Positions 10,664-19,883 of a stretch of DNA of 64,000 nt are shown here, piece by piece. A program made the position numbers and the translations under genes. Origin of the DNA: Pelagibacteraceae bacterium. Lineage in GTDB: Bacteria > Pseudomonadota > Alphaproteobacteria > HIMB59. Where the stretch lies: contig BOYI01000002.1 in the NCBI GenBank assembly GCA_019651435.1, positions 1 to 64,000 of the forward strand. The letters run 5' to 3'. Within the stretch, counting starts at the first letter, position 1, and each line of letters opens with the position of its first letter. The notes beneath the pieces were generated by a model. The model was not told the origin of the DNA. It made no database searches and worked only from the letters and a program-made list of their open reading frames with translations.

Positions 10664-11071
10664 TATTTAATAATTTGTTAATTATTTTAAAATCACCTTC
10701 TAAGAAATCATAATCACTCAAATTTGAAATATCAATCCATTTCAATTGTTGATGAACTTTAGTCTGAATTTCTCCTCAAATTGAAAAATATTAAAAAAAA
10801 CAAGTTTCAATTTTTTGGATAGCTCCTTGTATTCATATAAATATTCATCGAAAAAAATCATTTCATTTATTTCAATATTCAATTCTTCTTTTAATTCTCT
10901 GTTTAAAGCCTCCTGGTTGTCTTCAAGATCTTTGACCTTTCCTCCTGGAAATTCCCATTTTAAGGGATGATCACCTTCTTCTTTTCTTTGACAAATAAGA
11001 ATTTTTTTATTTTGATAAATTAGTCCACCAACGACAACTTTAAGTTGATTATTTATTTTTGGCTCGAGCAA
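10647..11071 (-). CDS. mutT: MutT-type Nudix hydrolase, frameshifted near the C-terminus
   Basis: Probable 8-oxo-dGTP diphosphatase that cleans the nucleotide pool of oxidised dGTP. The Nudix box is GGKVKDLEDNQEAL then RELKEELNI, with Asn where Gly is usual. WEFPGGK precedes it, as in MutT. After residue about 100 the frame is lost at a run of A near 10772; the shifted frame continues as VHQQLKWIDISNLSDYDF, the normal MutT ending, to a stop at 10647-10649. The start is a TTG at 11071 inside the end of the upstream transporter gene. The reading suits a translationally coupled cluster. Confidence 0.88.
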
Positions 11072-11918
11072 TATAAATACCGATTAGAATAAGTATGCAT
11101 CCAAAAATTGAATTAAATTTAGTTTTCTTGAAAAAATAAATAACCAAGTATCGTAGCGGCTATAGGCTGTATTAATAATGTAAGAGATGATATTGATGCT
11201 GACAAATAAGCCAAGGCATAAGTGATAAAGGCTTGACCTAAAAATTGGCATATAAATGCTAATAAAAACAAAACAATAATTGAATTAATTGTCTGGGGAA
11301 TAAGTTGTTGTTCAAAAATTAAAGAAATAATAATCAAAATTATAGAAGTGATAATTCCAGAGATAAACATAATTGATGTAGTGTTATATTTTTTTCTTAA
11401 TTGACTAATAGTGATTATATAACTTCCATACCAAACAGCTGTCAAAACACCTAACAAATCTCCAAGAAATTGCTCTTTATTAAATTGGAAACTTTCACCA
11501 AGGAGAAGAGTCATGCCTCCTAGAGACAAACCTGCTGCAATATAGAAAAATTTTGTAAACTTTTCTTTTAGAAAAAATATGAAAATAAAATGACAACAAC
11601 TGGAGCTAAATTAGATAAAAAGTTGCTTTGGATACTGTTGTTAGTTTTATGGACCAGTGCCAACAAATCAAATCTAAAGCAAAAAATAATCCAGAGAAAA
11701 AAAAGACTAAATAATAAGTTTTTTACTTCAGGAAATTTTATTTTTTCAATTATTCCAAATGATGAAAAAAATAAAAAAAAAGGAAGGCTAAGGAAAATTC
11801 GATAAAAGGCAGTCATAATAGGATCAACATCAGAAAATCTTACAAAAATAGGAGAAAAAGCTATTGCCAGTGCTCCTAAAATAAGAACGAAAAATGGATT
11901 GATTTTATATTTAAGCAA
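11049..11918 (-). CDS. EamA/DMT-family transporter, frameshifted
   Basis: Ten-helix drug/metabolite transporter of about 285 residues. Two EamA halves are visible: ILGALAIAFSPIFVRFS at the N-terminus and QFLGQAFITYALAYLSASI in the second half; LAPVVVILFSYFFLKEKF spans a frameshift near 11575, and a second lies near 11690. The C-terminus GCILILIGIYIARAKNK runs into the mutT start. Start is a TTG at 11918 that overlaps the MFS gene by 8 bases. Substrate unknown; relatives export amino acids or purine-like metabolites. Confidence 0.87.
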
Positions 11919-13106
11919 AGACTTCTTCGGATTTTTCTTTTTCGACTATAGGAAAATGAATAACAGCAGAAAACAATGATATTATGATAGCCATGATCCA
12001 AGCTAAATCTAAAGATCCATAAATATCAATAACCAGACCTCCAACATAAGAACCAACAAAAGCTCCACACTGATGAGAAACCATCACTATACCAAAAGAG
12101 TTGATAAATATCTTGTTCCAAAACGATTAGCGACTATTCCAGATGTTGGTGGAACAGTAGAGAGCCAAAGCAATCCTATTAAACAACTAAAAGTAATTAT
12201 AATGAAATTATTCGTAGGTAGTGTCAAAAGTAAAAAAATTACGATACTTCTTGTAAAATAAATAAAGGATAAAACATATTTTTTTTTGACAATACCTGAA
12301 ACACGGCCAGATATTAGAGTGCCCATCATATTAAAGATACCAACCAAGGTTAAGCCAGTAGCCGCTATAGTGGTTTCTAGACCTTTTATATTAGCGAAGA
12401 CAGGAAGATAATTTGATATCAAAGCAACATGAAGACCACACACAAAAAAACCTAAGATTAAAAATTGATAACTTTTGTCTTTAAAGGCAGTTTTAATAAC
12501 ATCTGAAATCTTTCTAGGAGTGTAAACTTTTTTATTTTTATTTACTGGTTTTGGTATCAAAAAAATTAATGACATTGGAATAAATAATAAAAAGAAAACA
12601 GAGACTATTTGAAATGATACACTCCATTGAAAAGTAGAAACCAAAAACTGATGGATAGGTGTAAATATAAACATCCCAGTTGCAGCAAGTGACATCAATA
12701 TTCCTGTTACAGTGCTTCTAGTTTTGTCATCTTCAAAATATTTCGAGACACCACCAATGATAACTGGAACAGAAATAATGCCCGCTGACAAACCTCCTAT
12801 AACTCCTAAACCAAAAAGGAAATGGAGAGGGTTTATAGCAAATGAAGTAATATAAAAACTGAGCGAAATACCAATAAAACCTATTATCAAAGTTTTAACA
12901 TAACCTTTTTGTTCCGCAAAAGCTCCCGCAATGGGGGACATGCATCCCCATAATAAGTTGAAAATTCCGTAAGTTAATCCAATCATTGATGCTCCAAAAA
13001 TTGTGGAACTTAATAAATCTGGAACATAAATTCCTAATGACATTCGAAATCCATTTCCTACAGAGAGAATTAAACCTGCAACTAGAATGAGGAAGAATGA
13101 TTTCAT
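11911..13106 (-). CDS. MFS transporter, frameshifted near the C-terminus
   Basis: Major facilitator protein of about 400 residues with twelve hydrophobic segments. GNGFRMSLGIYVPDL in helix 1, GLSAGIISVPVIIGGVSKYF in helices 4-5 and ISNYLPVFANIKGLE in helix 7 resemble the oxalate/formate or monocarboxylate antiporter branch. A frameshift near 12090 separates the last two helices (VMVSHQCGAFVGSYVGG then a tail ending in KSEEVFA). Start chosen at the ATG at 13106 (MKSFFLILVAG); an in-frame TTG at 13133 is less likely. First gene of a minus-strand run with the DMT exporter, mutT and the dehydrogenase. The transported acid is not known. Confidence 0.85.
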
Positions 13107-13179
13107 TGGCTTAAAATATATTAAAGTAATCAAAAAAATATGTTTATTTTTTTAACCAAAATCACTATAGTGCCTCGCT

Positions 13180-13263
13180 ATGGGATATCCAAAAAAACAT
13201 CGTGGACGCAGAAAAATTGGTTCACGTAAACGTCGAGCTAAAAGAAGAGCTAAAAAGAAATAA
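13180..13263 (+). CDS. 27-aa highly basic microprotein, possibly ribosomal (bTHX-like)
   Basis: A clean 27-codon frame, too short for usual gene finders: begins MGYPKKHRGRRKIG and ends RAKRRAKKK, with 17 Lys/Arg/His and no acidic residue. Length, the MG start, a central R-x-K-I and the KKK end resemble bTHX ribosomal proteins, but basic composition makes chance similarity easy. TATAGT at 13166-13171 sits 8 bases before the ATG and is a good -10 box, which would give a leaderless or nearly leaderless mRNA; no Shine-Dalgarno is seen. It stands alone between the MFS gene and the TPR gene. Binding to RNA or DNA is the only function I would infer. Confidence 0.55.
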   Translation: MGYPKKHRGRRKIGSRKRRAKRRAKKK

Positions 13264-13295
13264 CATTTCAACAAATCATAAAGTTCTTTTATTCA

Positions 13296-13790
13296 TTAAC
13301 CCGCTACCATTAACCTGTCAAAAGGATCTAGCTCAAGATACTCTTCGCTATCTTTACCAGCTATCCTAACCTATCTCGGCCTCTTCAAGCCTGTCAGTTT
13401 CAAAGTAAAGTTCGCCTAAATATTCTAAAGCACCAATATGATCCTCATTTAAGGATAATGCTTTTAAGTAATAGCCTTCGGCATTATCAAAGCTAGGGTT
13501 TTTCTGTTTTCTGGATGCAAAGCCCATATAATTATACAAATCAGCTTTTGTGTATCCAAAAGGTTTTTCACTTTCAATATTTTCAAGTATTTTCAAACCT
13601 TTTTCATATTCTTTTTTGTAAATTAGTTTTTTAGCTCGTTGATAAACTCAATTATTTACATCTGGAGAATTGGTCATTTGATGATGAATAACCTCCGTTA
13701 GATGAGGAATTACCACCGCTATCAGTGCCAGCAGAATAAGAAAGCGTATAAGATAAAGTAAAAATTAATGACAGTATCTTTTATATTCAC
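13296..13790 (-). CDS. Secreted TPR-repeat protein, frameshifted
   Basis: Reconstruction from a GTG at 13790 gives MNIKKILSLIFTLSYTLS as a signal peptide if one A is restored to an A run, then a Ser/Gly-rich linker (GGNSSSNGGYSSSNDQ), then tetratricopeptide repeats: YNYMGFASRKQKN, NAEGYYLKALSLNEDHIG and ALEYLGELYFETDRLEEAE. Further frame breaks lie near 13380, 13650 and 13780. The last residues DSEEYLELDPFDRLMVAG end at 13296. About 160 residues. Proteins of this layout are common in alphaproteobacteria and act as periplasmic scaffolds; partners are unknown. Confidence 0.72.
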
Positions 13791-13893
13791 ATTGTTATAC
13801 TCAGTATTAAGTGATAATTAAGTATGATAAAAATAGATCGTAGATCTTTTATTATCCTTTCATTATAGTATATTTTTTGGAGCAAAACCTTTA

Positions 13894-14289
13894 ATGTCCA
13901 TAGAAAAACTAGAATTAACTGACTCAGAGTGGCAAGCACGTTTAAGTGATGAAGAATATTATATTTTAAGAAAAGAGGGAACCGAAAGACCAGGAACCAG
14001 TGTTCTCAATAATGAAAAAAGAAAAGGTATTTACCATTGTGTAGGATGTGAACAACCTCTGTTTAGTTCAGATATGAAGTTTGATAGTGGAACTGGTTGG
14101 CCATCATTTTTTGATTACCTTCCCAATGCTTTGGAGTTTAAAACTGACTTTAAACTTGTTATACCTCGAAAAGAGTATCACTGTTCACGATGCGGGGGAC
14201 ATCATGGGCACGTTTTTAAAGACGGACCAGAACCCACAGGACTACGATATTGTAATAACGGTTTAGTGCTAAACTTTATTCCGGATTAA
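13894..14289 (+). CDS. msrB: Peptide methionine-(R)-S-oxide reductase MsrB
   Basis: Intact, 131 residues, cytoplasmic repair enzyme that reduces methionine-R-sulfoxide in proteins. The zinc-binding pairs CVGC (about 49-52) and CSRC (about 98-101), the motif FDSGTGWPSFF and HHGHVF are all present. The catalytic Cys lies in LRYCNNG; the residues after it differ slightly from the common CINS. The start ATG at 13894 gives the normal length. Its stop overlaps that of the convergent bioY by two bases. Confidence 0.96.
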   Translation: MSIEKLELTDSEWQARLSDEEYYILRKEGTERPGTSVLNNEKRKGIYHCVGCEQPLFSSDMKFDSGTGWPSFFDYLPNALEFKTDFKLVIPRKEYHCSRCGGHHGHVFKDGPEPTGLRYCNNGLVLNFIPD

Positions 14290-14835
14290 TTTTTTTTTAT
14301 TAATAAGTAAACAGCAAAAATTGCAAGGCCAATTTTTAAAAGTTCACTATATATAAATGGCATCAAAGCCAGCGATTATAGCTTTTTCGATACCTATAAA
14401 ACCAGCTAAGTGAATAATTCCACATGTAAATGTGATTAGGGCGCCTACAAAAACTGCAAAAGAAATTTTGAGTATCTTCTTATTAAATAAACCTTTTGAA
14501 AAATATGCTATTGCCAATGAAGCCAAAACCATTCCATATAAAAAGCCAAATGTTGGTGACATAACATAGCCTATACCACCGCCAGCAGCAAAAATTGGAA
14601 GACCCATTAAACCTAAAATTACGTAACTCAAAGTAGAATAAAAACCAATCATACCCATTGATGCAGCAATAAAGTAAACAACAAAAGTTTGAAAAGTCAT
14701 AGGCACAGGATAAAAAGGTATAGATACTTTACTGGAAACAGACAAAAGAATTATACCTAATAAAAAGAATGCTATTTTGGAAATATTACTAGAGGAGTAT
14801 TGGTCAAGGACCGAGATATTGGTTCTAAATTTCAT
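14286..14835 (-). CDS. bioY: BioY biotin transporter substrate-binding membrane protein
   Basis: BioY is the S component of an ECF-type biotin importer, able in some bacteria to work alone. The protein has six hydrophobic segments; the conserved PFYPVPMTFQTFVVYF and MSPTFGFLYGM regions are clear. The last 25 residues are shifted by one base at about 14365 and then read MPFIYSELLKIGLAIFAVY, to a stop at 14286-14288. About 182 residues, normal. No bioM/bioN (ATPase and coupling subunits) are adjacent. It lies 38 bases beyond transaldolase on the same strand. Confidence 0.92.
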
Positions 14836-14873
14836 AACTTATATTTATATTTTTGGTACGGTTTTGGCAATAT

Positions 14874-15834
14874 TTATAATTGAGCTTGTATTAAATCTTT
14901 AAGTTTCAACATATCTTTATTAAAGAGTCTTATTCCTTCAGCCAATTTAAAAGAAGCCATTTGATTTTCATTTAAATGCCATCGAAATGAATTTTCATTA
15001 ACATTTATTCTAGGAGAGTCTATTGAAGCTGCTTTTTCTAATGTTAATTTTGGCTGCAGTTCTTCCTTAGATTGACTAAGTTCTTCTAAAAGAGCTGGGC
15101 TTATGGTGAGTTTATCACAGCCAGCTAGGTTGATTATTTCCTCTTTATTTCGAAAAGATGCTGCCATCACAACGGTTTTAAAATTGTATTTTTTAAAATA
15201 GTTATAAATTTTTTCGACACTTTCGACACCTGGGTCATTAGAGGAGTCATAGTCTCTAGATGTATTGGCTTTAAACCAATCTAAAATTCTTCCAACAAAA
15301 GGAGATATTAAATATGCTCCTGCTTCAGCGCAGGCTACTGCTTGAGTTAATGAAAAAATTAGAGTGCAATTACATGAAATTCCCTCAGCCTCTAATTGTT
15401 TGACTGCCTGTATTCCTTCCCAAGTTCCAGCTATTTTTGATAAGAATTCTATTTCGACCAATACCTGATTGTTCATAACTATTGATAATTTGCTTTGCTT
15501 TTTCTACTGTAGCATTTGTATTAAATGAAAGGTCTGCATCGACCTCAGTTGAAACATATCCAGGAACAATCTTTGTTAGCTCAATTCCAAAAGCAATAGC
15601 TAATTGGTCAGATATGTAATCAATTTGATCAGTATTTTTATTAAACTTTCTACTTTTTGAGTTCGAAATAACTTCTGAAACTAATTTATCATATTTTCCT
15701 GATTGAACAGCTTTATAAATCAGTGATGGATTAGTTGTGCAATCATCAGGACTAAATTGCTGAATACTATCAATGTCACCTGTATCAGCAACTACGGAGG
15801 ATAATTTTTTGAGACTTTCTAATTGAGTTGTCAT
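14874..15834 (-). CDS. tal: Transaldolase (TalB type), one frameshift
   Basis: Moves a dihydroxyacetone unit between sugar phosphates in the non-oxidative pentose phosphate pathway. [16 protein letters not shown] and DDCTTNPSL form the N-terminal strand and phosphate region; VDADLSFNT follows. The Schiff-base lysine is in RILIK, right at the break near 15440-15450, where the frame moves to [27 protein letters not shown] and [12 protein letters not shown] follow in the second half. Joined length is about 318 residues, as in TalB. The ATG at 15834 starts [12 protein letters not shown]. Confidence 0.95.
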
Positions 15835-15889
15835 GAAAATAAATAATCTTTCTTAATATATGTAAACCTATATATTAATAAATCTTAAT

Positions 15890-16395
15890 ATGCAAAAAAC
15901 AATTATCATTTGTGGTTTGGCTGATATTCAGAATTGTGTTGATAAATACAACCCGGATAAAATGTTGACTATCATTAATCAAAATTTTTCTCCGATACTC
16001 CAAAAGGTATGGATGAGAACAGACATTTAAAAATGCTAATTGACGATATTTCTGAACCTAGGGAAGGTTTTATTTTACCTCAAAAACACCATGCTCAGGC
16101 TTTATTAGATTTTACAAATGACTGGGATACTACTAAGCCGTTATTAGTTCATTGTCACATGGGTATTAGTCGCTCCACGTCAACTAGTCTTGGAGTGGCG
16201 GCAAAATATGATCCAGATAATATTGAATTAATTATTGAAAATTTAAAAGAAATCGCACCACATGCTAGCCCTAATAAGATTATGACCAGATATTATGATG
16301 AAATACTTAATTTAAATAATCGATTATTTGGTTCTCTTGCATATTTTGACCCTGAACCTATAGATGAAAGCCGAGTGGTTGAATTAAAGTTTTAG
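15890..16395 (+). CDS. Dual-specificity/tyrosine phosphatase-like protein, one frameshift
   Basis: The P-loop signature HCHMGISRST (H-C-x5-R-S) is intact in LVHCHMGISRST at about 16150-16180, so a phosphocysteine mechanism is expected. The N-terminal part from the ATG at 15890 (MQKTIIICGLADIQN) joins after a single-base break near 15995 to the long frame with DISEPREGFILPQKHHAQAL. The Asp of DDISEP could be the general acid. About 168 residues, cytoplasmic. Substrate unknown; small bacterial members act on phosphotyrosine or phospholipid head groups. A Cys4 miniprotein follows 8 bases downstream. Confidence 0.85.
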
Positions 16396-16403
16396 ATTAA
16401 TTT

Positions 16404-16565
16404 ATGGCTAATCAAGAATGTGAAGTATGCAAAAAAAAAATTAATGAACCCCTGTATTGGGCTGATCCGAAATTCTATGACATTCCAAAAAAAATCTTTT
16501 TCTGCAGTGCGCAATGTTCTTTAATTTACTACGAAAAAATTAAAAATTTATTCAAAAATCCCTAA
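16404..16565 (+). CDS. 53-aa Cys4 zinc-finger miniprotein
   Basis: Intact frame: MANQECEVCKKKINEPLY at the N-terminus and KIFFCSAQCSLIYYEKI near the end. The C-x2-C and F-C-S-x2-C pairs, spaced about 30 residues apart, form a treble-clef or TRASH/YacG-like zinc site; the protein is otherwise Lys-rich. It starts 8 bases after the phosphatase, so it is likely co-transcribed. YacG has a shorter spacer and a different tail, so I do not call it that. Metal binding is well supported by the Cys pattern; any partner is unknown. Confidence 0.75.
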   Translation: MANQECEVCKKKINEPLYWADPKFYDIPKKIFFCSAQCSLIYYEKIKNLFKNP

Positions 16566-16659
16566 TATATTAGGTTTTAGCTATGCTTAAATTGCACACC
16601 TGCCTTTAAATAAGTGCTATTTGCTTTTTTATTAAAAATAGGTATAAAACATCAATCTT

Positions 16660-16713
16660 AAAACTAGCTCCAACCTTATTCCTATCCTTACTTATTCCTC
16701 CGGGGCTAGTTTT
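16660..16713 (+). ncRNA. Long-range hairpin upstream of sbcB, possible leader or small RNA
   Basis: AAAACTAGC at 16660-16668 pairs exactly with GCTAGTTTT at 16705-16713; three further pairs (TCC with GGG, one of them G-U) extend the stem to 12 pairs with a 30-base loop. It lies in a 213-base gap, ending 65 bases before sbcB. There is no T-run after it, so it is not a simple terminator. Function is inferred only from structure. Confidence 0.35.
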
Positions 16714-16778
16714 ACGATAATTTCCTTTCAGTTTACTTTCCACTTATATAACTTGCTAATAGAGATTTTATTAAAAGC

Positions 16779-18206
16779 ATGAGTGATCAGTTTATTTTTT
16801 GGGATCTGGAAACAACAGGTCGAAACGATAAGTATGATCAAATCACTCAAGTTGGTGCGGTTCTAACTGATAAAAACTTCGAGGTAAAAGATAAATTAGA
16901 AATTCATTCAAAGCTACGTGAGGGAAAGTGGTTTGAACCAGGTGCTCTTATTACTACTGGTGTTGATCCAATAAATCTTTTTAAAAATAATTATCCAAAC
17001 TATTACGAGGCTAGTGAACAACTCTATGAAACATTTCAACAGTGGTCTTCGCCGTCAGCTATTTTTATTGGTTTTAACAATATAAACTTTGACGAACCTT
17101 TTTTAAGACAAGCCCTCTATCAAAATTTGATGCCTGAACTATATATGACGGTAACTAGCAATAATACCAGAATGGATGTTTTTGAAATTTTAAGACTTGT
17201 ATCTGTTTATAGTCCTGAACATATAAAATTTAATCAAGATGATCAGGGCTATCCCATTTTAAAACTTGATCAAATTTTTAAATTAAACAATATTTCCATA
17301 AGTTATGAAGCTGGTCCGCACGATGCTGTCTTTGATAGTTTAGTTACACTTGAGCTTAATAAAATTTTAAGTATTCGTTGTCCTCAGATATGGAACGCTG
17401 CATATGATTTTCGATTAAGAGAAACTCCAAAAAAATTCATGATGAGTAATTCTGTTTTTACAAACACAACGTTTTGGGGTAGAAGACCAACAATTAAAGC
17501 TCAAACCCTAATTGGAGGTATACCTGGTAAAAATCATCATTATTTAGTCTATAACTTACTTTTTGACCCAAAAAAACTTCAAGATTTAGATGATAAAGAA
17601 CTACTCAAGAAAATGAACGATGGTGCAAAAAGAATTTGTGAGGTATTCGATGGCTCTAAATCAAAAACTTTGCTCAGTGAAAGTTACTGTTTTAAGGATA
17701 GTAAATTTGCAGAAATTGGGATTGATGAGCTTAGACTGAGAGCTAATTTTATTAAGACTAATGAAAAATTCTGCTCAAGATTAATTCAACTTCACTTGGA
17801 TAATCAAAAACAGTGGCCAGAACCTTTTAATATAGAAGAGAGAATATTTGAAAACTTCCCCTCACCTCAAGATAAAAAGTTGATGATAGAATTTCATACT
17901 GCACCAAACACAAAGAAATATGAAGTTTCAAAACAATTTAAAGATGAAAGATACAAAGAATTAGCGATAAGAATTATATTCGAAATAGCTCCTCAGACTT
18001 TGCCTGAACAAGAAAGAAGAAATTATGAGTTAGAAATACAGGAAAGATTTAATGATGATGATAAATCTAAGTGGAACTCTAAAAATAGAATATTAGCAAG
18101 CCTAGAGACAGATTTAAACAAAATGATTGAAGATGAAAACGAAAGAGTACAATTTAAACAAAGAGTAATAACTTTTTTAAATAATGAATCAGCTAAGTGG
18201 GGTTAA
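16779..18206 (+). CDS. sbcB: Exodeoxyribonuclease I
   Basis: Degrades single-stranded DNA 3' to 5' in recombination and mismatch repair. Intact, 475 residues, as in E. coli ExoI. The DEDDh exonuclease motifs are FWDLETTG (about residue 7), GFNNINFDEPFLR (about 97) and GPHDAVFDS (about 181, containing the His and last Asp). The ExoI SH3-like and C-terminal domains follow from about 200. The start at 16779 keeps the first motif close to the N-terminus as usual. The last 22 bases overlap the glycerate kinase gene, so it heads the run that contains the glucosylglycerate genes. Confidence 0.96.
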   Translation: MSDQFIFWDLETTGRNDKYDQITQVGAVLTDKNFEVKDKLEIHSKLREGKWFEPGALITTGVDPINLFKNNYPNYYEASEQLYETFQQWSSPSAIFIGFNNINFDEPFLRQALYQNLMPELYMTVTSNNTRMDVFEILRLVSVYSPEHIKFNQDDQGYPILKLDQIFKLNNISISYEAGPHDAVFDSLVTLELNKILSIRCPQIWNAAYDFRLRETPKKFMMSNSVFTNTTFWGRRPTIKAQTLIGGIPGKNHHYLVYNLLFDPKKLQDLDDKELLKKMNDGAKRICEVFDGSKSKTLLSESYCFKDSKFAEIGIDELRLRANFIKTNEKFCSRLIQLHLDNQKQWPEPFNIEERIFENFPSPQDKKLMIEFHTAPNTKKYEVSKQFKDERYKELAIRIIFEIAPQTLPEQERRNYELEIQERFNDDDKSKWNSKNRILASLETDLNKMIEDENERVQFKQRVITFLNNESAKWG

Positions 18207-19050
18207 AAAAAAAGATGAAATAATATTCATCCAAAAAATACTAAAAGAAATAACCAATCAAGATCTTCATATAGAATATATTAAAAAAACTTATTTAAAG
18301 ATTCTATTAAAATTAAAATCTAAAAACAAAATAATGATTGCTGGATCTCAAGGGTCTGGAAAATCATCATTATCAAAATTAATTAAGCTTTATTTAGAAA
18401 AATTTCAAAATAAAAGTGTCATTATAATTAGCATTGATGATTTTTATTTATCCAAAAAAAATAGGATGCAACTTTCAAAAAATAAACATCCCTTGTTCCT
18501 CACGAGAGGAGTTCCTGGCACCCATGATTGGGAGGCATTAAATCAAAAAATAAAACAAATTTTAAATAAAGAATTTCCTGTATATTTGCCAATTTTTGAC
18601 AAAGTCTCAGATACAAGAAAAAGTACTTATAAGAAAGTTTTGAAAGCTGATGTTATCATATTTGAAGGATGGTGTGCTGGAGCTCAGCCAGTTGCTCAAA
18701 ACTATCTTCAGAAAAATTTCAATAATCTTGAAAAGTGTGAGGATAAAAATTTTATTTGGAGAGAAACATATAATGAGTATTTAAATCAATACCAAAAAAT
18801 ATTCTCACAATTTAATTATTTTATCTATTTTCAATTTAATCAGTGGGATCATGTTCTAAATTGGAAATATAAACAGGAATTAGAATTAAGAGATAAAAAA
18901 AAGGACTTGGCACTTAAAAAATATCTAAAAGATTTTATTCAATACTATGAAAAAATATCTAAATGGATGCATTTAAAAGTTCCTAAATATTGTAATATTC
19001 TAATTAAACTAGATGCTCATCAAAAAATTAAATCGATAAATTTGAAATGA
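18184..19050 (+). CDS. D-glycerate kinase, P-loop (GLYK/Tda10-like) type
   Basis: Intact, 288 residues. P-loop GSQGSGKSSLSK at about 56-67, IISIDDFYLSKKNR (the Asp-Asp region), TRGVPGTHDW and VIIFEGWCAGAQP are the hallmarks of the phosphoribulokinase-like glycerate kinases of plants, fungi and some bacteria. The plant enzyme gives 3-phosphoglycerate. The start overlaps sbcB by 23 bases, and the stop overlaps the next gene by 4. Because the next two genes use 3-phosphoglycerate to make glucosylglycerate, I infer that this enzyme feeds or recycles glycerate for that pathway. The product (2- or 3-phosphate) is not proven by sequence. Confidence 0.86.
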   Translation: MNQLSGVKKKDEIIFIQKILKEITNQDLHIEYIKKTYLKILLKLKSKNKIMIAGSQGSGKSSLSKLIKLYLEKFQNKSVIIISIDDFYLSKKNRMQLSKNKHPLFLTRGVPGTHDWEALNQKIKQILNKEFPVYLPIFDKVSDTRKSTYKKVLKADVIIFEGWCAGAQPVAQNYLQKNFNNLEKCEDKNFIWRETYNEYLNQYQKIFSQFNYFIYFQFNQWDHVLNWKYKQELELRDKKKDLALKKYLKDFIQYYEKISKWMHLKVPKYCNILIKLDAHQKIKSINLK

Positions 19051-19883
19051 AAAGTTTTTTAATTTTTTCAGACCTAGATGGTTCATTTTTACATCATCAA
19101 AATTACTCATATGGTAAAAATGATCTAGTTATTGAAAAACTAAAAAAGAATAATCATCAAATAATATTTAATTCTAGTAAAACCTACTCTGAAATAAGAA
19201 TAATTTTAAAAACACTTAAATTAACAATGATGCCGTTCAGCTGTGAAAATGGTGCAACTTTATATTTCCCAAAGACAATATTTAAAAAAATAAAAAAATC
19301 ACAAAGCTTTGAAGATTATTGGAAAATAAATTTAACAAATAAAAATTCACTTAAATGGTACAATATTTTAAAAGAATTGAAAAAAGATTATCATTTCGAA
19401 ATAATTTGTGATCTATCAAAAAAAGATATTTTAAAATTAACCAATCTCAGAGATATCAAACAGATGCTTAAAAGAGAAGCTAGCCAACTTATCATTTGGA
19501 AAGACAACAAAAAAAATTTTAATGAATTTTCAAAAATGATTAAAATCAATTGCAAAGGCTCATTAAATCAAGGCGGAAGGTTTATTCAAATATCATCCCC
19601 ATGCAATAAAAGAATAGCTACAAAAGAAATATGTCATATTTATCATGAATCATTTGGTGATAAGTTTTATCAATCAATTATAGCCATTGGCGATAATAAG
19701 AATGATAGAGATATGTTAAATTTAGCAAAATACTCATGTGTAATTAAAAATAAATATTCCGCACCTATTAAGCTTAATTACTTAAAAAAAAATGTTTTTT
19801 ATTCTCAAACAGATGCTCCATTGGGTTGGGAGGAATCTTTGAAGCATCTTAACAAAAAACTCAATGGAAAAATCTACCAATGA
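19047..19883 (+). CDS. gpgP: Glucosyl/mannosyl-3-phosphoglycerate phosphatase, HAD-IIB
   Basis: Intact, 278 residues. HAD motifs: FSDLDGSFL (nucleophile Asp, residues about 6-14), NSSKTYSEI (motif II, Ser/Lys), and AIGDNKNDRDML (motif IV, about 215-226). The cap region has CENGATLYFP, typical of the mannosyl-3-phosphoglycerate phosphatase family. It removes phosphate from glucosyl-3-phosphoglycerate to give glucosylglycerate, a compatible solute. ATGA overlaps on both sides tie it to the kinase and the synthase. Whether the native sugar is glucose or mannose depends on the synthase; the neighbour favours glucose. Confidence 0.87.
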   Translation: MKSFLIFSDLDGSFLHHQNYSYGKNDLVIEKLKKNNHQIIFNSSKTYSEIRIILKTLKLTMMPFSCENGATLYFPKTIFKKIKKSQSFEDYWKINLTNKNSLKWYNILKELKKDYHFEIICDLSKKDILKLTNLRDIKQMLKREASQLIIWKDNKKNFNEFSKMIKINCKGSLNQGGRFIQISSPCNKRIATKEICHIYHESFGDKFYQSIIAIGDNKNDRDMLNLAKYSCVIKNKYSAPIKLNYLKKNVFYSQTDAPLGWEESLKHLNKKLNGKIYQ

